The notes: generated by a model from the letters alone, not told the origin. Positions 38,501 to 46,552 are shown, numbered from the stretch's first letter. The stretch is DNA of 64,000 bases from Kastovskya adunca ATA6-11-RM4 (GCA_019359445.1 JAHHHJ010000003.1:124001-188000); one strand, 5' to 3'. Program-made: numbers and translations.

Positions 38501-38589
38501 TTTTGTAGTAGGGGTATAGGGTATATGCCCATTAAACCAACGGTGGAAACCGAAACATTAAAGGGAGCAAGCCTTGCGCCCCTACAAAA
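38501..38589. repeat. Small inverted-ended repeat upstream of sat
   Basis: About 89 bases. TTTTGTAGTAGGGG at the left and CCCCTACAAAA at the right form imperfect terminal inverted repeats. The right part GCAAGCCTTGCGCCCCTACA is of a type widely dispersed in cyanobacterial genomes. Probably a non-autonomous miniature element. Confidence 0.5.
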
Positions 38590-38645
38590 ATGTTCTGAAG
38601 AAATTTAATTTGCGTGCAATATGTAGTTTTTCTTAAAGTACTCCT

Positions 38646-39681
38646 TTAAGTTTGCTGAGAAAATTCTTCTGGATCGATTCCCCAATTCACCCAGCGTATT
38701 GCTTCACGAGCTGATGTCATAGCTGGCGGCACTCGCAATACATGAATATAGCCTGTACTTGGGCAAGTCATTTTCAACAGATAAATTAGCTCTTTTTGCG
38801 GAAAGCCATTATCCTTCTCAAAATCATATATATCGATGTCAAATCTTTCAATATCATCGCTAATTCTTAAGAGAGTATATTCTTTCCAAGTATCTAAGAC
38901 TTCCGCTTCTAGCTCCTGACAAATTCTGGCGTAGCCAATTCCCTGAATTAATACTCGTCTAAGTTCAGCATTTTCTTCTTCTAAAAGCCATTGCGATCGC
39001 CACTGAGTTGGATGTATCTTGCCGTACTTCTCAGGTAATGTTACGCCGTGGTAAGAGTAGAGGCTGTAGCCATCAGCAAATTGAAGGGCAGGTTCACCTT
39101 CTGCGTGGAGGCGTTGTTGGTTGTCTAAGGAGATTTTGCGGGGGCGATCGCATACAACTACAAGTTTTTTCAAAAGAGTAAATCCAGCCACAAGATTCAG
39201 CTAGTAACTGAAACGCCATCCACTTTTTTGAACTGTAAGTGCAATTTAAGACGGAAATACAGAAGTCAAACCAACCACCATAACAAGCCCAAACTTCCCG
39301 TTCTGTGTAGTAACAAAATTGACGCTCCAGCTCGCTCTCCAGCAGTTTTCCAATTTGATTCCACAGTTTGCCATCTAGTGTATTGTCTATTTGACTCCAT
39401 AGTTCCTTCTCTAATTCCCTGCCGATGGAGTTCCACAATTCGCTATTTAAAAATCTTCCCAATTGGTTCAAAATAACAGTATTAAAAGCCTCATGAGGAC
39501 TATTAAAAAATAGAAGATGAGGTTGTTGTTTACCCATCAAAGAGTAAGCCACTCTAACCGCGTTTGCTGCTTTCTTACGATCGAGCGGCTCAGTGGAAAG
39601 GGCAATTTGCCTCCATTTCTCATGGATAACCGGAATCAACGCTTCTTGTTCAGGGGTAAGTTGGCTGATAATTTCCGTCAT
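38646..39681 (-). pseudogene. DUF6745-type protein, frameshifted
   Basis: Two overlapping frames together give one protein of about 345 residues. The upstream part (39681 to about 39150) starts MTEIISQLTPEQEALIPVI and ends with CGWIYSFEKTC; the downstream part continues VCDRPRKISLDNQQRLHAEG, SLYSYHGVTLPEKYG and a C-terminal domain. Removing one base near 39150, in or just after a run of six A, joins them perfectly. This organisation resembles the DUF6745 family of unknown function (family assignment from memory). Either the gene is decayed, the base is a sequencing error, or the shift is programmed. Confidence 0.7.
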
Positions 39682-40009
39682 GGCAAGTTATAGGGATGAT
39701 GGGAATAAAGCGGTTGGAGTATTTGCGATCGCCACCATAGTCCTTTGACGTACAAGCTTCTACACCTCCCCAGTGGTTCACACTCGCTTCAGTCGGTGAG
39801 CCGCTCCCAGCGAATTGTTATACAGCATGTGTACTTCTCATCTATGAGAGGTTAGATGGTTGCCGTCCACCTAATCGTTGCTCTAATACAGGAGGCAAAA
39901 TATTAACAGAAATAGTAGCGTAAGGATTGGACTGTGGTTGGGAAGTTAGTGATGACACTATGGGACTGAAGTTCTGAAGTTCAACTGCTCCCCACCCAAA
40001 TTTTGAGCC
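39682..40009. other. Start of the cassette-like region, no intact gene
   Basis: About 330 bases hold a degenerate attC-like site (39750-39823) and no supported gene. On the minus strand a short frame ends with a TAA located in the GTATAAC box of that site, as happens at the clearer sites. Confidence 0.45.
39750..39823 (-). repeat. Degenerate attC-like site F
   Basis: 74 bases. Outer boxes GTACAAG and GTTATAC are imperfect inverted repeats; inner arms AGTGGTTCAC and GTGAGCCGCT pair. Shorter and weaker than sites A-E. Confidence 0.35.
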
Positions 40010-40097
40010 GCATAACGACCCCGTTCACCCGCCGCTAGTAAGCTTTCGTTCTCAACTAATCATCTTGATACGGTCGGTTGCAAGCGGATTGTTATGC
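40010..40097 (-). repeat. attC-like recombination site A
   Basis: 88 bases. Perfect inverted outer boxes GCATAAC (40010-40016) and GTTATGC (40091-40097). Inner arms GTTCACCCGCCG and CGGTCGGTTGCAAGC pair with extra unpaired bases on one side only, as at integron attC sites. The stop codon TAA of the GNAT remnant lies in the right box. Confidence 0.75.
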
Positions 40098-40311
40098 CGT
40101 CGCTGCTACAGAGTGACTCATCACATAAACTGCATGAATTTTATTACCAAACTGTTGAGGTTCCGTCTTGCGGATAACCTCAAATCCCAAGCTTTTCCAA
40201 AATGGTTCTGGCTTCTGACTTTAAGACCGATGCTATTACTGCTTCATTCATCCAGTAGGAGGAGCCAGATGGATTTACGGGATTGTTCTGCCGATGTCAA
40301 TGGCAAAGCAG
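40092..40311 (-). pseudogene. Remnant of a GNAT acetyltransferase
   Basis: The minus strand encodes two pieces in different frames that together resemble the C-terminal third of an N-acetyltransferase: MNEAVIASVLKSEARTILEKLG, then GFEVIRKTEPQQFGNKIHAVYVMSH ending VAATA-stop. The join lies at AAGCTTGGGATTTGAGG. The N-terminal acetyl-CoA binding part is missing, replaced upstream by the pirin gene. The stop codon is inside attC-like site A, as expected for a cassette gene. Confidence 0.6.
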
Positions 40312-41052
40312 CTAGTGGATACAAAGAATGTACTGTATTTCTTCTGAACTTGCTTGAACTTGAATCGTCGTTCTGATGGGTTCAAACAAAGCCGCTTCCT
40401 GAGCTTGAATAGATTGCTCTGTCTGTCCCAATTTCGCTACACCTCGAATCATCAAAAGAAATGCGGTTTCGTCTGCCGAGATTTCATGTTCAATCTTTTG
40501 GTGAGCAGGTACCGTGACATCTAAAAAGTGAATCGGCGTTGAGAGCCGCAGCGGGGAGGTAATGCCATGAGCAGTACCCAGGATAACTCGCACTCGCCCA
40601 CCTGCTGAAGTAGTGTAGATGGGAATGTCTGCTGATTTGAGATGAAAGGCGCTAGCAGGAGCAGATTTATCGGCGGGTGAAAGATCGACGAACATTTGAA
40701 TGCCGTGACAGACCTTACCCGGTTCTGTCGGGGTTTCATCGTGCCTCACTCCAGAACCTGCTTGAGTCCAATGCAAATCACCGGGATGAATAAAAGAGCG
40801 ATCGCCCTGGCTATCCTGATTAAAAAAAGATCCTTCGGAATCTTCAAACATATAGGTTACAGCCGCAATGCCTTGATGAGAATGCTCTCCAAAGGTCGGC
40901 TGACTCATGAAGTAGTGATCGAGTTGTAAGAAGGGATGAATCGATTTTCCCAAGCTCTGCTGCCCTATGCTGAAAGCTTTGAATCCTGTTCCATGAGTAA
41001 ACGGTTTGGCTTGGACAATGCGGCTAGCATTGTGAATCGTCATCGTGTTCAT
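40312..41052 (-). CDS. Pirin-family bicupin protein (C-terminus probably truncated)
   Basis: 246 residues with the pirin N-terminal cupin: FLQLDHYFMSQPTFGEHSHQGIAAVTYMFEDSEGSFFNQDSQG and DLHWTQAGSGVRHDE, holding His residues for the metal site. Pirins bind iron and some have quercetinase activity; others act in redox sensing. The C-terminal cupin breaks off at EEIQYILCIH, where homologues run on for some 35 residues with a Gly-Lys-Pro motif; the following DNA belongs to a GNAT remnant. A deletion has probably fused the two. Last gene of the operon isochorismatase-like, YCII, pirin. Confidence 0.8.
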   Translation of the reverse strand: MNTMTIHNASRIVQAKPFTHGTGFKAFSIGQQSLGKSIHPFLQLDHYFMSQPTFGEHSHQGIAAVTYMFEDSEGSFFNQDSQGDRSFIHPGDLHWTQAGSGVRHDETPTEPGKVCHGIQMFVDLSPADKSAPASAFHLKSADIPIYTTSAGGRVRVILGTAHGITSPLRLSTPIHFLDVTVPAHQKIEHEISADETAFLLMIRGVAKLGQTEQSIQAQEAALFEPIRTTIQVQASSEEIQYILCIH

Positions 41053-41124
41053 GATGTGACCTCACTGGTTTGAGTAGATGAGTGCCGATTGAGAATTCTC
41101 GCAAGATTGAACATGAATTACTCC

Positions 41125-41514
41125 TTAAAAAACATCACGCTGCGGCTCGGAAAGGGTGACGCGAATCGTGATGCTGCCATCATTCAGCAGCCAAGGACGA
41201 ATCTTGAAGGTGCGGGCACCACGACTATGCATGGGATCAGCTTCGGCGATCGCGGTTGCTTCTGCCACCGATGCTGCCCGATAAATCAACATCCCATCGC
41301 CTTCAAAATATTGCCCATCATCCGTCCAGAGTGGTCCTGCACCGAACAGCACATTTTGCTCTTCGAGATTCCTTAGATAAGCTCGGTGTTCTGCCAGATT
41401 CTCCTTGACTGCTTCGAGACTGAGCGCTGTGGAAGTCACTACATACAACTGCATCCGCAGGGAGGGCGCAGACCCTTCGATGATTTTGCTAGTTTCAACT
41501 CGATTGGCATTCAT
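41125..41514 (-). CDS. YCII-related (YciI-like) protein
   Basis: 129 residues of the YciI-like dimeric alpha-beta barrel fold. Family blocks: LYVVTSTALSLEAVKENLAEHRAYLRNLEEQNVLFGAGPL with the conserved His, then DGQYFEGDGMLIYRAASVAEATAIAEADPMHSRGA with the conserved Asp-Pro. Some relatives are small dehalogenase- or lactonase-like enzymes; the substrate here is unknown. Between the isochorismatase-like and pirin genes on the same strand with short gaps, so in one operon. Confidence 0.85.
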   Translation of the reverse strand: MNANRVETSKIIEGSAPSLRMQLYVVTSTALSLEAVKENLAEHRAYLRNLEEQNVLFGAGPLWTDDGQYFEGDGMLIYRAASVAEATAIAEADPMHSRGARTFKIRPWLLNDGSITIRVTLSEPQRDVF

Positions 41515-41554
41515 GAAATTTTTCTCCTAGGTTATGAGCGTGGCCATACAAGAA

Positions 41555-42145
41555 TTAGTGAATGGACGGTAGAACATTTTGGAACATCACCTGGATAATT
41601 TGCTGTCCATCCGATGTACTCCAGTCTTGAGCAAGTTCAGCCATGATCGTGTCAGTTGCTGTGAGGACAACGCCTGCTTTTTCCATTCGCCGCCGCGACA
41701 TCTCTTCCGCTAAATCAGATGGCGAACCAGATGCATCCATGACAGCTTGAACGTTATATCCCTCGTGAACAGCATCGATCGCGGGAAACACCAGACAAAC
41801 ACTGGTTGTCACTCCTGCCATAATCAGATTTTTGCGACCTGTCGCCGCCACGGACTCTTTAAAATTTGGATCAGTCCAGGCATTCACAATCCCAGCACGC
41901 TTCACTCTTGTCGCAAATGCATCCGGCACAATCTCTTGCAGTTCTGATAGGAGTAGACCTTGAACATTTTCCTCTTGGCTACTGGTCAAAACGACAGGCA
42001 TATTCAAGATTTTTGCCGTCTTAGCTAGCGCCAGGGTATTCCGTTTCACCACATCCAAGTCAATGTTTTTGATCAGTTGCATGGTGCCAACTTGATGGTC
42101 AATCAACACCAGTGCAGTATCTTCGGGCTGGAAAATGCGGTTCAT
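41555..42145 (-). CDS. Isochorismatase-family cysteine hydrolase
   Basis: 196 residues with the cysteine-hydrolase fold: catalytic Asp in ALVLIDHQVG, Lys region ATRVKRAGIVNAW, and nucleophile Cys in AGVTTSVCLVFPAIDA. Relatives hydrolyse amides and enol ethers such as nicotinamide, ureidoacrylate or isochorismate; no specific substrate can be assigned. First gene of the three-gene minus-strand operon and divergent from an HxlR regulator gene across about 110-130 bases, which suggests control by that regulator. Confidence 0.87.
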   Translation of the reverse strand: MNRIFQPEDTALVLIDHQVGTMQLIKNIDLDVVKRNTLALAKTAKILNMPVVLTSSQEENVQGLLLSELQEIVPDAFATRVKRAGIVNAWTDPNFKESVAATGRKNLIMAGVTTSVCLVFPAIDAVHEGYNVQAVMDASGSPSDLAEEMSRRRMEKAGVVLTATDTIMAELAQDWSTSDGQQIIQVMFQNVLPSIH

Positions 42146-42247
42146 GATTGCTCCTTATTTATTGCTTTAACGATTTGAATTTGGGGTTTGCATCCAGCAA
42201 TAAATCGATTATGCTGCGTGTATCTTCAAAACTGCAAGTAGGCACAA

Positions 42248-42259
42248 TATAGTGCTATA
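42248..42259. promoter_or_regulatory. Candidate HxlR operator
   Basis: A perfect short palindrome TATAG-TG-CTATA lies in the divergent region between the isochorismatase-like gene and the HxlR gene. HxlR regulators bind palindromes in such positions. Inference only. Confidence 0.35.
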
Positions 42260-42272
42260 CACACAAAAATGT

Positions 42273-42650
42273 ATGCATAAAACCAAAGACTTAACTCCGG
42301 CTCTCCTAGATGCCCATCCCTATCTCCGCCAAGCTCTCGACCTGATTGCTGATAAATGGGTCGTGGCAGCTTTGTATGTGCTCTCGCATGGCACTAAACG
42401 CTATGGCGAACTGCAACGCGAAATTGGCGATATTTCACAACGAATGCTCACCCGAACATTGCGTGACCTAGAACGCAATGGATTGGTCGATCGTAAGGTT
42501 TATCCCGTTGTCCCGCCGATGGTGGAATATTCCCTAACCCCGCTCGGAAAGACCCTAAATCAAGTACTGAAGAGTCTTTGTGAATGGTCAACAGAAAATT
42601 TTCAACAGGTAGAATCAGCAAGAGAGAATTACGATAGTACAGAAAGATAA
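42273..42650 (+). CDS. HxlR-family transcriptional regulator
   Basis: A winged-helix regulator of about 125 residues. Family signature DLIADKWVVAALYVLSHGTKRYGELQREIGDISQRMLTRTLRDLERNGLV followed by VEYSLTPLGKTL. The ATG at 42273 is used; a GTG at 42252 would add seven residues including a Cys (redox-sensing members often have an N-terminal Cys) but overlaps a palindrome likely to be the operator. Members such as QorR and YodB repress detoxification genes and respond to electrophiles. Divergent from the isochorismatase-YCII-pirin operon. Confidence 0.88.
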   Translation: MHKTKDLTPALLDAHPYLRQALDLIADKWVVAALYVLSHGTKRYGELQREIGDISQRMLTRTLRDLERNGLVDRKVYPVVPPMVEYSLTPLGKTLNQVLKSLCEWSTENFQQVESARENYDSTER

Positions 42651-42729
42651 AAGGATGCGATCGCACTAAAATAATGCGCCCTTCAACTTTGACAAGAATT
42701 TTCTACTGACAAGACCTAAGCCTAAAGCG

Positions 42730-42816
42730 GCAGAACGTTCCTCTTCAGCGGCGGCTAGCAGCCTTTGCATTTACACCAGCAACTAAATACCGTCCGCTGC
42801 AAGGCGGTTGTTGTGC
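42730..42816 (-). repeat. attC-like recombination site B
   Basis: 87 bases. Outer boxes GCAGAAC (42730-42736) and GTTGTGC (42810-42816) pair at six of seven positions; flanking AGCGG / CCGCT extends the pairing. Inner arms TTCAGCGGCGG and CCGTCCGCTGCAA pair with unpaired bases on one side. The stop of the oxidoreductase remnant is 8 bases away. Confidence 0.7.
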
Positions 42817-42824
42817 CGCTGAAG

Positions 42825-43140
42825 CTAGTAACCAAGAACTTGCAACCGTTGCTTGAACGCAGCATTCAATGTGAGATTGTCGCTGGAGGAAAAAGAACCA
42901 GGAATTTCCATCAGACTAGCATTTCGCAGCGAGCCGAGATCAAATGGGCGACCTCCACTATCTTCGACTAGTTGAGCCACGATCGCCTTTGCGGCTTCGT
43001 CATCAGATGCGATCGCTACCGCTAATCGCTGATTTAAGGGACGCTCTGCCAATCGTTGCAAAGCACTGGGCTGAAAACTGCTATAAGCCTTAACCAATCT
43101 AGCTCCTGGTAACAGTTTTTGAATAGTCTCTACACCAGCG
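42825..43140 (-). pseudogene. NADP/F420-type oxidoreductase, 5'-truncated
   Basis: The minus strand reads GVETIQKLLPGARLVKAYS, then NQRLAVAIASDDEAAKAIVAQLVEDSGGRPFDLGSLRNA and ends QRLQVLGY. This resembles the C-terminal half of NADPH-dependent F420 reductase-like proteins, with the FDLGSL motif. The N-terminal Rossmann half is absent: upstream the homology stops at about 43140, where a recombinase fragment on the other strand begins. The only in-frame ATG/GTG starts would give a non-functional stub. Confidence 0.65.
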
Positions 43141-43326
43141 CCACATCGCTTCCGCTATACCTACGCAGCAAACCTAGTAGAAATGGGGATTAATACCTTG
43201 CTGGCTCGAAGTTTGACAGGCCACAGTTCAGAGCGGGTATTTCGGAGATATATTGAGGGCAAGCGATTGGCAGTGGCAAAGAAGGCTTACTATCAAGCTA
43301 TAGGTGAGGAGCCACCCAGAGAGTAA
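43141..43326 (+). pseudogene. C-terminal fragment of a tyrosine recombinase
   Basis: The plus strand encodes about 61 residues: HRFRYTYAANLVEMG, then LLARSLTGHSSERVFRRYI and a basic tail ending GEEPPRE-stop. The His-x-x-Arg box (HRFR), the Gly-His of the second box and the Tyr of RRY are the last catalytic residues of tyrosine recombinases. The catalytic core N-terminal to HRFR and the DNA-binding arm are missing. It does not look like IntI, whose C-terminus reads differently, so it may come from another integrative element that damaged the array. Confidence 0.7.
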
Positions 43327-43413
43327 GGATCGTGCAAGAGCTGCAACAACACAGCGCTCGTCCGCGGTTTTGAGTAATGAAACTACAACAGGCTTTAAAG
43401 ATGCTACCGACAC

Positions 43414-43770
43414 TCACACGGGTGTCTGTTGGTGAAGTGTCAACTTCCACTGTCCCTCGTGAAGGGTGTACACGCTGCTGATCAGGGCTATGTATGAATC
43501 GCTTCCTTCCCGCTGCGCCGTGACCTTATATACTATGGCAGCCACATTCAGAGAAAGTGAGATCACCTGTTGTTCTTCAATCTGAAAAGACTTCCAGGGT
43601 TGGGAATCGATCACTGCCAAGATATTCTGTTTTCCTCTCATCATCATGCCGCCTGGAAACACCATAACTGCTTCGTCAATGAGTAACTCTTCAAAAAACT
43701 CAATCGCCAAATCTCTCCTTGTTGAGAGAATCTTCCATCCTTGTTCTTCAAGATTGATTAAATCTTGCAT
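43414..43770 (-). CDS. SnoaL/DUF4440-like NTF2-fold protein
   Basis: 118 residues from the ATG at 43770, which has GGGAGTGG as ribosome-binding site. NTF2-type fold: an N-terminal helix (LEEQGWKILSTRRDLAIEFFEELL), then EAVMVFPGGMMMRGKQNILAVI and a C-terminal sheet ending EGQWKLTLHQQTPV, typical of DUF4440 proteins. Some relatives are isomerases or cyclases; many have no known ligand. No attC-like site was seen at its 3' side; it ends at 43414, near the recombinase fragment. Confidence 0.75.
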   Translation of the reverse strand: MQDLINLEEQGWKILSTRRDLAIEFFEELLIDEAVMVFPGGMMMRGKQNILAVIDSQPWKSFQIEEQQVISLSLNVAAIVYKVTAQREGSDSYIALISSVYTLHEGQWKLTLHQQTPV

Positions 43771-43931
43771 TTTCGCCACTCCCAATCATCTGTTGCTCCA
43801 ATACGGCAGCACGTAATTATAGCAAGTGCTTATCTTTAATTCCCGCATTCGTTAGTCCTTCAATCTTGAATCGTTTTCATCTTCTTCTCCAATGAATACA
43901 GAGATGAATCGTTGGCGAACGTTGCCAAGAA

Positions 43932-44423
43932 TCAAATAGAGTTTGAGCGACGTTCAACTCCCTTCACTAAAACCTCTGGATGAACGTTGTGGGGAATTGC
44001 CCAACCTCGTTCCCAGAAGTAGATATTAATTTCAACGGTGTTGTCGGCAACATCCCAGCGCACGACTTTGCCGTCTTTGATGGTCAGCAGCATTGTTTCA
44101 ATCGAGGTTCCTTCGCGTCCTGTGGGTTGTATCCCCATAAACACTTCAGCGTGCTTCCAATCGAGGCATATTGTGAAGAAAGCACGACCATTGCCAGCCG
44201 TATCGATCGCTTCAAATTCATCCACAAGATCAACCCGTGATTGCAGCGCATTGATGAATTGTGCAGCCCAACTTTTCAATGCTTCTCGCCCTTGAATGTC
44301 CCGACCCAAGGTTGAATTAACCAAGACATCTTCTGCTACCAGGGCATCCCAGCGATCGAATTCACCCTGCTGAAAGGCATCATAGAGTTCCCGAACAAAT
44401 GGATATTGAGTCGTCACTGTCAT
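43932..44423 (-). CDS. NTF2-like (SnoaL-type) protein
   Basis: 163 residues of the NTF2-like fold: FVRELYDAFQQGEFDRWDALVAEDVLVNSTLG, IQGREALKSWAAQFINAL, and the sheet WKHAEVFMGIQPTGREGTSIETMLLTIKDGKVVRWDV, where the TGR motif resembles ester cyclases such as SnoaL. A catalytic role on a small aromatic or ketide is possible but not shown. It starts at ATG 44423, divergent from the LysR regulator gene, which probably controls it. Confidence 0.78.
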   Translation of the reverse strand: MTVTTQYPFVRELYDAFQQGEFDRWDALVAEDVLVNSTLGRDIQGREALKSWAAQFINALQSRVDLVDEFEAIDTAGNGRAFFTICLDWKHAEVFMGIQPTGREGTSIETMLLTIKDGKVVRWDVADNTVEINIYFWERGWAIPHNVHPEVLVKGVERRSNSI

Positions 44424-44553
44424 TCCTCAGAAAGATGGTTTGGAGGTTGCAACAGTTTTCGTACCCCCTTTTGATTTCCAAGATATTTTGTCTACAATCA
44501 TCTGTAAAGAGGCTGACTTTCACTTCTTTATCTACTTTTTTTCAATAATTTCG

Positions 44554-45468
44554 ATGAAGAGTTTGTCCAATATGCTGGCATTTGTGCGTGTCGCAGAGGC
44601 GCAAAGCTTTGTCCAAGCATCCAATAATTTAGGATTGTCTACTTCCGCTGTCAGCAAAGCCGTTGCCCGTTTAGAAGCAGACTTGGGCGTTAAGCTGTTT
44701 CATCGCACGACTCGCAGCATCAGCCTGACCACAGACGGAGTTCGCTTTTATGAAGGCTGTCAGCAGTTATTGGGGGAATTAGAGGCACTTGAGGCTGAAA
44801 TCCAAGGAAATCGTGTGGCTCCCAGAGGACGTTTAACTATAAGTGTTTCGCCTGCGTTTGGACAAGTTTGCCTTGTACCAATTCTCAAGGCATTCACCCA
44901 AGCCTTTCCAGAAGTCACCCTTGATATTTCATTGGACGATCGCCTTGTAGATCCCGCTGAACAAGGTGTTGATGTAGTGATTCGGACAGGAAACTTGAGC
45001 GACAGTGCAAACCTAATTGCCCGCCAACTCGTTGCTTACCCGTTGGTGGTTTGTGGTTCACCCTCATATTTTGAGCAACATGGGTATCCCAAGCATCCAA
45101 GTCAACTTCAGCAGCATACCTGTTTGAATTTTCGCAACCGATCGACTGGACGCTTTTATTCGTGGTCTTTTGCTGTTGATAGCAAGGTTGAACGATGTGC
45201 AGTGAGTGGTTCTATTGTGTTTGATAATGCAGACGCGATTGTCCGTTCAGCGATCGCTGGATTGGGCTTGAGCCAGATGCCTGCCTACTTAGCAGCGGAG
45301 GCAACTTCTAATGGCAATTTAGTAGAAGTCCTCAACATCTATCGTCCCCCAGAAGTTCCGGTTTGGATTTGCTATCTCGATCGGCGCTTTGTTGCACCCC
45401 GAATTCGAGCGTTTGTCGAGTTTATAGCAGCACAGAAGGAGAGGTTTATAGCAATGTGTACCCTGTGA
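44554..45468 (+). CDS. LysR-family transcriptional regulator
   Basis: 304 residues from the ATG at 44554 (the frame is open further upstream, but conserved sequence begins at KSLSNMLAFVRVAEAQSF). N-terminal winged helix with QASNNLGLSTSAVSKAVARLEADLGVKLFHRTTRSISLT, then the substrate-binding domain (GRLTISVSPAFGQVCLVPIL, DVVIRTGNLSDSANLIARQL). Close to the CrgA/DmlR type, which usually activates or represses a divergent gene, here the NTF2-like gene. The only full gene besides HxlR that runs opposite to the cassette direction. Confidence 0.92.
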   Translation: MKSLSNMLAFVRVAEAQSFVQASNNLGLSTSAVSKAVARLEADLGVKLFHRTTRSISLTTDGVRFYEGCQQLLGELEALEAEIQGNRVAPRGRLTISVSPAFGQVCLVPILKAFTQAFPEVTLDISLDDRLVDPAEQGVDVVIRTGNLSDSANLIARQLVAYPLVVCGSPSYFEQHGYPKHPSQLQQHTCLNFRNRSTGRFYSWSFAVDSKVERCAVSGSIVFDNADAIVRSAIAGLGLSQMPAYLAAEATSNGNLVEVLNIYRPPEVPVWICYLDRRFVAPRIRAFVEFIAAQKERFIAMCTL

Positions 45469-45541
45469 GCAACCTGTATCGACTACCCTTGATCGCCAAC
45501 AGACAAAATCTAAACCACAGTCACCACTGAGAAACAAAGCG

Positions 45542-45630
45542 GCATAACGACCCCGTTCACCCGCCGCAGGTAAACTCTCGAACTTAACGAAGAGACTTAA
45601 AACGGTCGGTGTGCAACGGGATGGTTATGC
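45542..45630 (-). repeat. attC-like recombination site C
   Basis: 89 bases. Perfect outer boxes GCATAAC (45542-45548) and GTTATGC (45624-45630). Inner arms CCCCGTTCACCCGCCG and CGGTCGGTGTGCAACGGG pair closely, with single unpaired bases on the right arm only. It lies 35 bases from the stop of the Nudix gene. Confidence 0.78.
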
Positions 45631-45665
45631 TGTCGTAATCGTAGGTGTAATGGTGTTCATCCAAC

Positions 45666-46148
45666 CTAAAACAACTGAAACTTCCCGCTGCTTTGATATT
45701 CTAGAAACTTGTCAACGGTTAGGCGGAGATTCTCGCGCATTTCTGGTAACTCGGCGATTTCAAAAAACTTTAATGCGGTTGATTCGCTGGATGTCCGCAA
45801 ACTGCCAGACCATCTTGTAATGTGCAATATCAGAGCGAACCCCTGGATGATGTCTCCATTCGGATAAACAACTCGTTCCCGCTCCGGATGAGACGCAAAG
45901 CCAATTGGCTCAAACTCCTCAACCACCAGACCTGTCTCTTCATAAACCTCACGGATCACGCATTGTTCAGCAGATTCCTCTTCTTCTGCACCTCCGCCAG
46001 GAAGATCCCAAAATCCAAAATCACTTCGCTTATGAAGCAGAATTCCTTGGGAGTTATCCTGCACGATCGCTCTGCCGCCAGGATTCAACAATAACCGCGA
46101 GCCAACCATTTTTCTCAAACGCAAGATGTACGAATCAGATAAAGTCAT
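45666..46148 (-). CDS. Nudix hydrolase (cassette-type)
   Basis: About 160 residues with an intact Nudix box: GGGAEEEESAEQCVIREVYEETGL, where the catalytic REVYEE is complete. It should hydrolyse a nucleoside diphosphate linked to another group; the substrate is not predictable. The ATG at 46148 is chosen because it lies one base after the TGA of the upstream cupin frame (translational coupling); an upstream start at 46196 is possible. Its 3' end leads directly into attC-like site C. Confidence 0.85.
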   Translation of the reverse strand: MTLSDSYILRLRKMVGSRLLLNPGGRAIVQDNSQGILLHKRSDFGFWDLPGGGAEEEESAEQCVIREVYEETGLVVEEFEPIGFASHPERERVVYPNGDIIQGFALILHITRWSGSLRTSSESTALKFFEIAELPEMRENLRLTVDKFLEYQSSGKFQLF

Positions 46149-46149
46149 G

Positions 46150-46383
46150 TCATGCTTCCAAAATTGACTGCTTTGACTGATTATATTCATGTCCATCGAT
46201 CACTGGAGTTCCCAATTTCTGACTCATCTCATACTCAAACTTCTGAAACCACAATTGTTCTGGATTGCCTGCCATTGAGGTAATCAGCATATATTTTCCT
46301 GGAGCTGTGCCAATATTTTTGTAAGCATGGGGCGCACCAGAAGGAATATGAATAAAGTCACCTGCTGTAGCTCTGCTCTGGCT
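46150..46383 (-). pseudogene. Cupin-domain protein, 5'-truncated
   Basis: The minus strand encodes RATAGDFIHIPSGAPHAYKN, then GTAPGKYMLITSMAGNPEQLWFQKFEYEM and a tail ending QSILEA-stop. This is the C-terminal strand region of a cupin (IPSGAPHAYKN carries a metal-ligand His). The N-terminal cupin motif is absent; upstream the DNA switches within a few bases to the N-terminal part of a SnoaL-like gene in another frame. Upstream neighbour of the Nudix gene in the same direction. Confidence 0.65.
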
Positions 46384-46552
46384 TTAAGTTGCCTGCCGGT
46401 CCTTGAATGGATGAATAATCAAATTCAACAGCATGATCAAAGAGACTTTGAAACATCTCCCAATCTCGCATATCGATCGCAAATCCAAATTGATTCACAA
46501 GTTGGATAATTTGTAAGTGATCAATCAATGAATTGAGAGTCTGTTCAGTCAT
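46358..46552 (-). pseudogene. SnoaL-like protein, N-terminal fragment
   Basis: From ATG 46552: MTEQTLNSLIDHLQIIQLVN, QFGFAIDMRDWEMFQSLFDHAVEFDYSSIQG, ending soon after at a stop. This is the first helix and strand of a SnoaL_4-type NTF2-like protein (about 65 of about 130 residues). The remainder is deleted and fused to the cupin remnant. Confidence 0.6.

Noticed and set aside
43141-43326. Reading the recombinase fragment as an IntI integron integrase
   Set aside because: The C-terminus does not follow the IntI pattern and the IntI-specific part would be missing in any case.
43800-43931. A further attC site after the NTF2-like gene
   Set aside because: Only GGCGAACGTTGCC and unrelated sequence occur there; the box pair and inner arms are missing.
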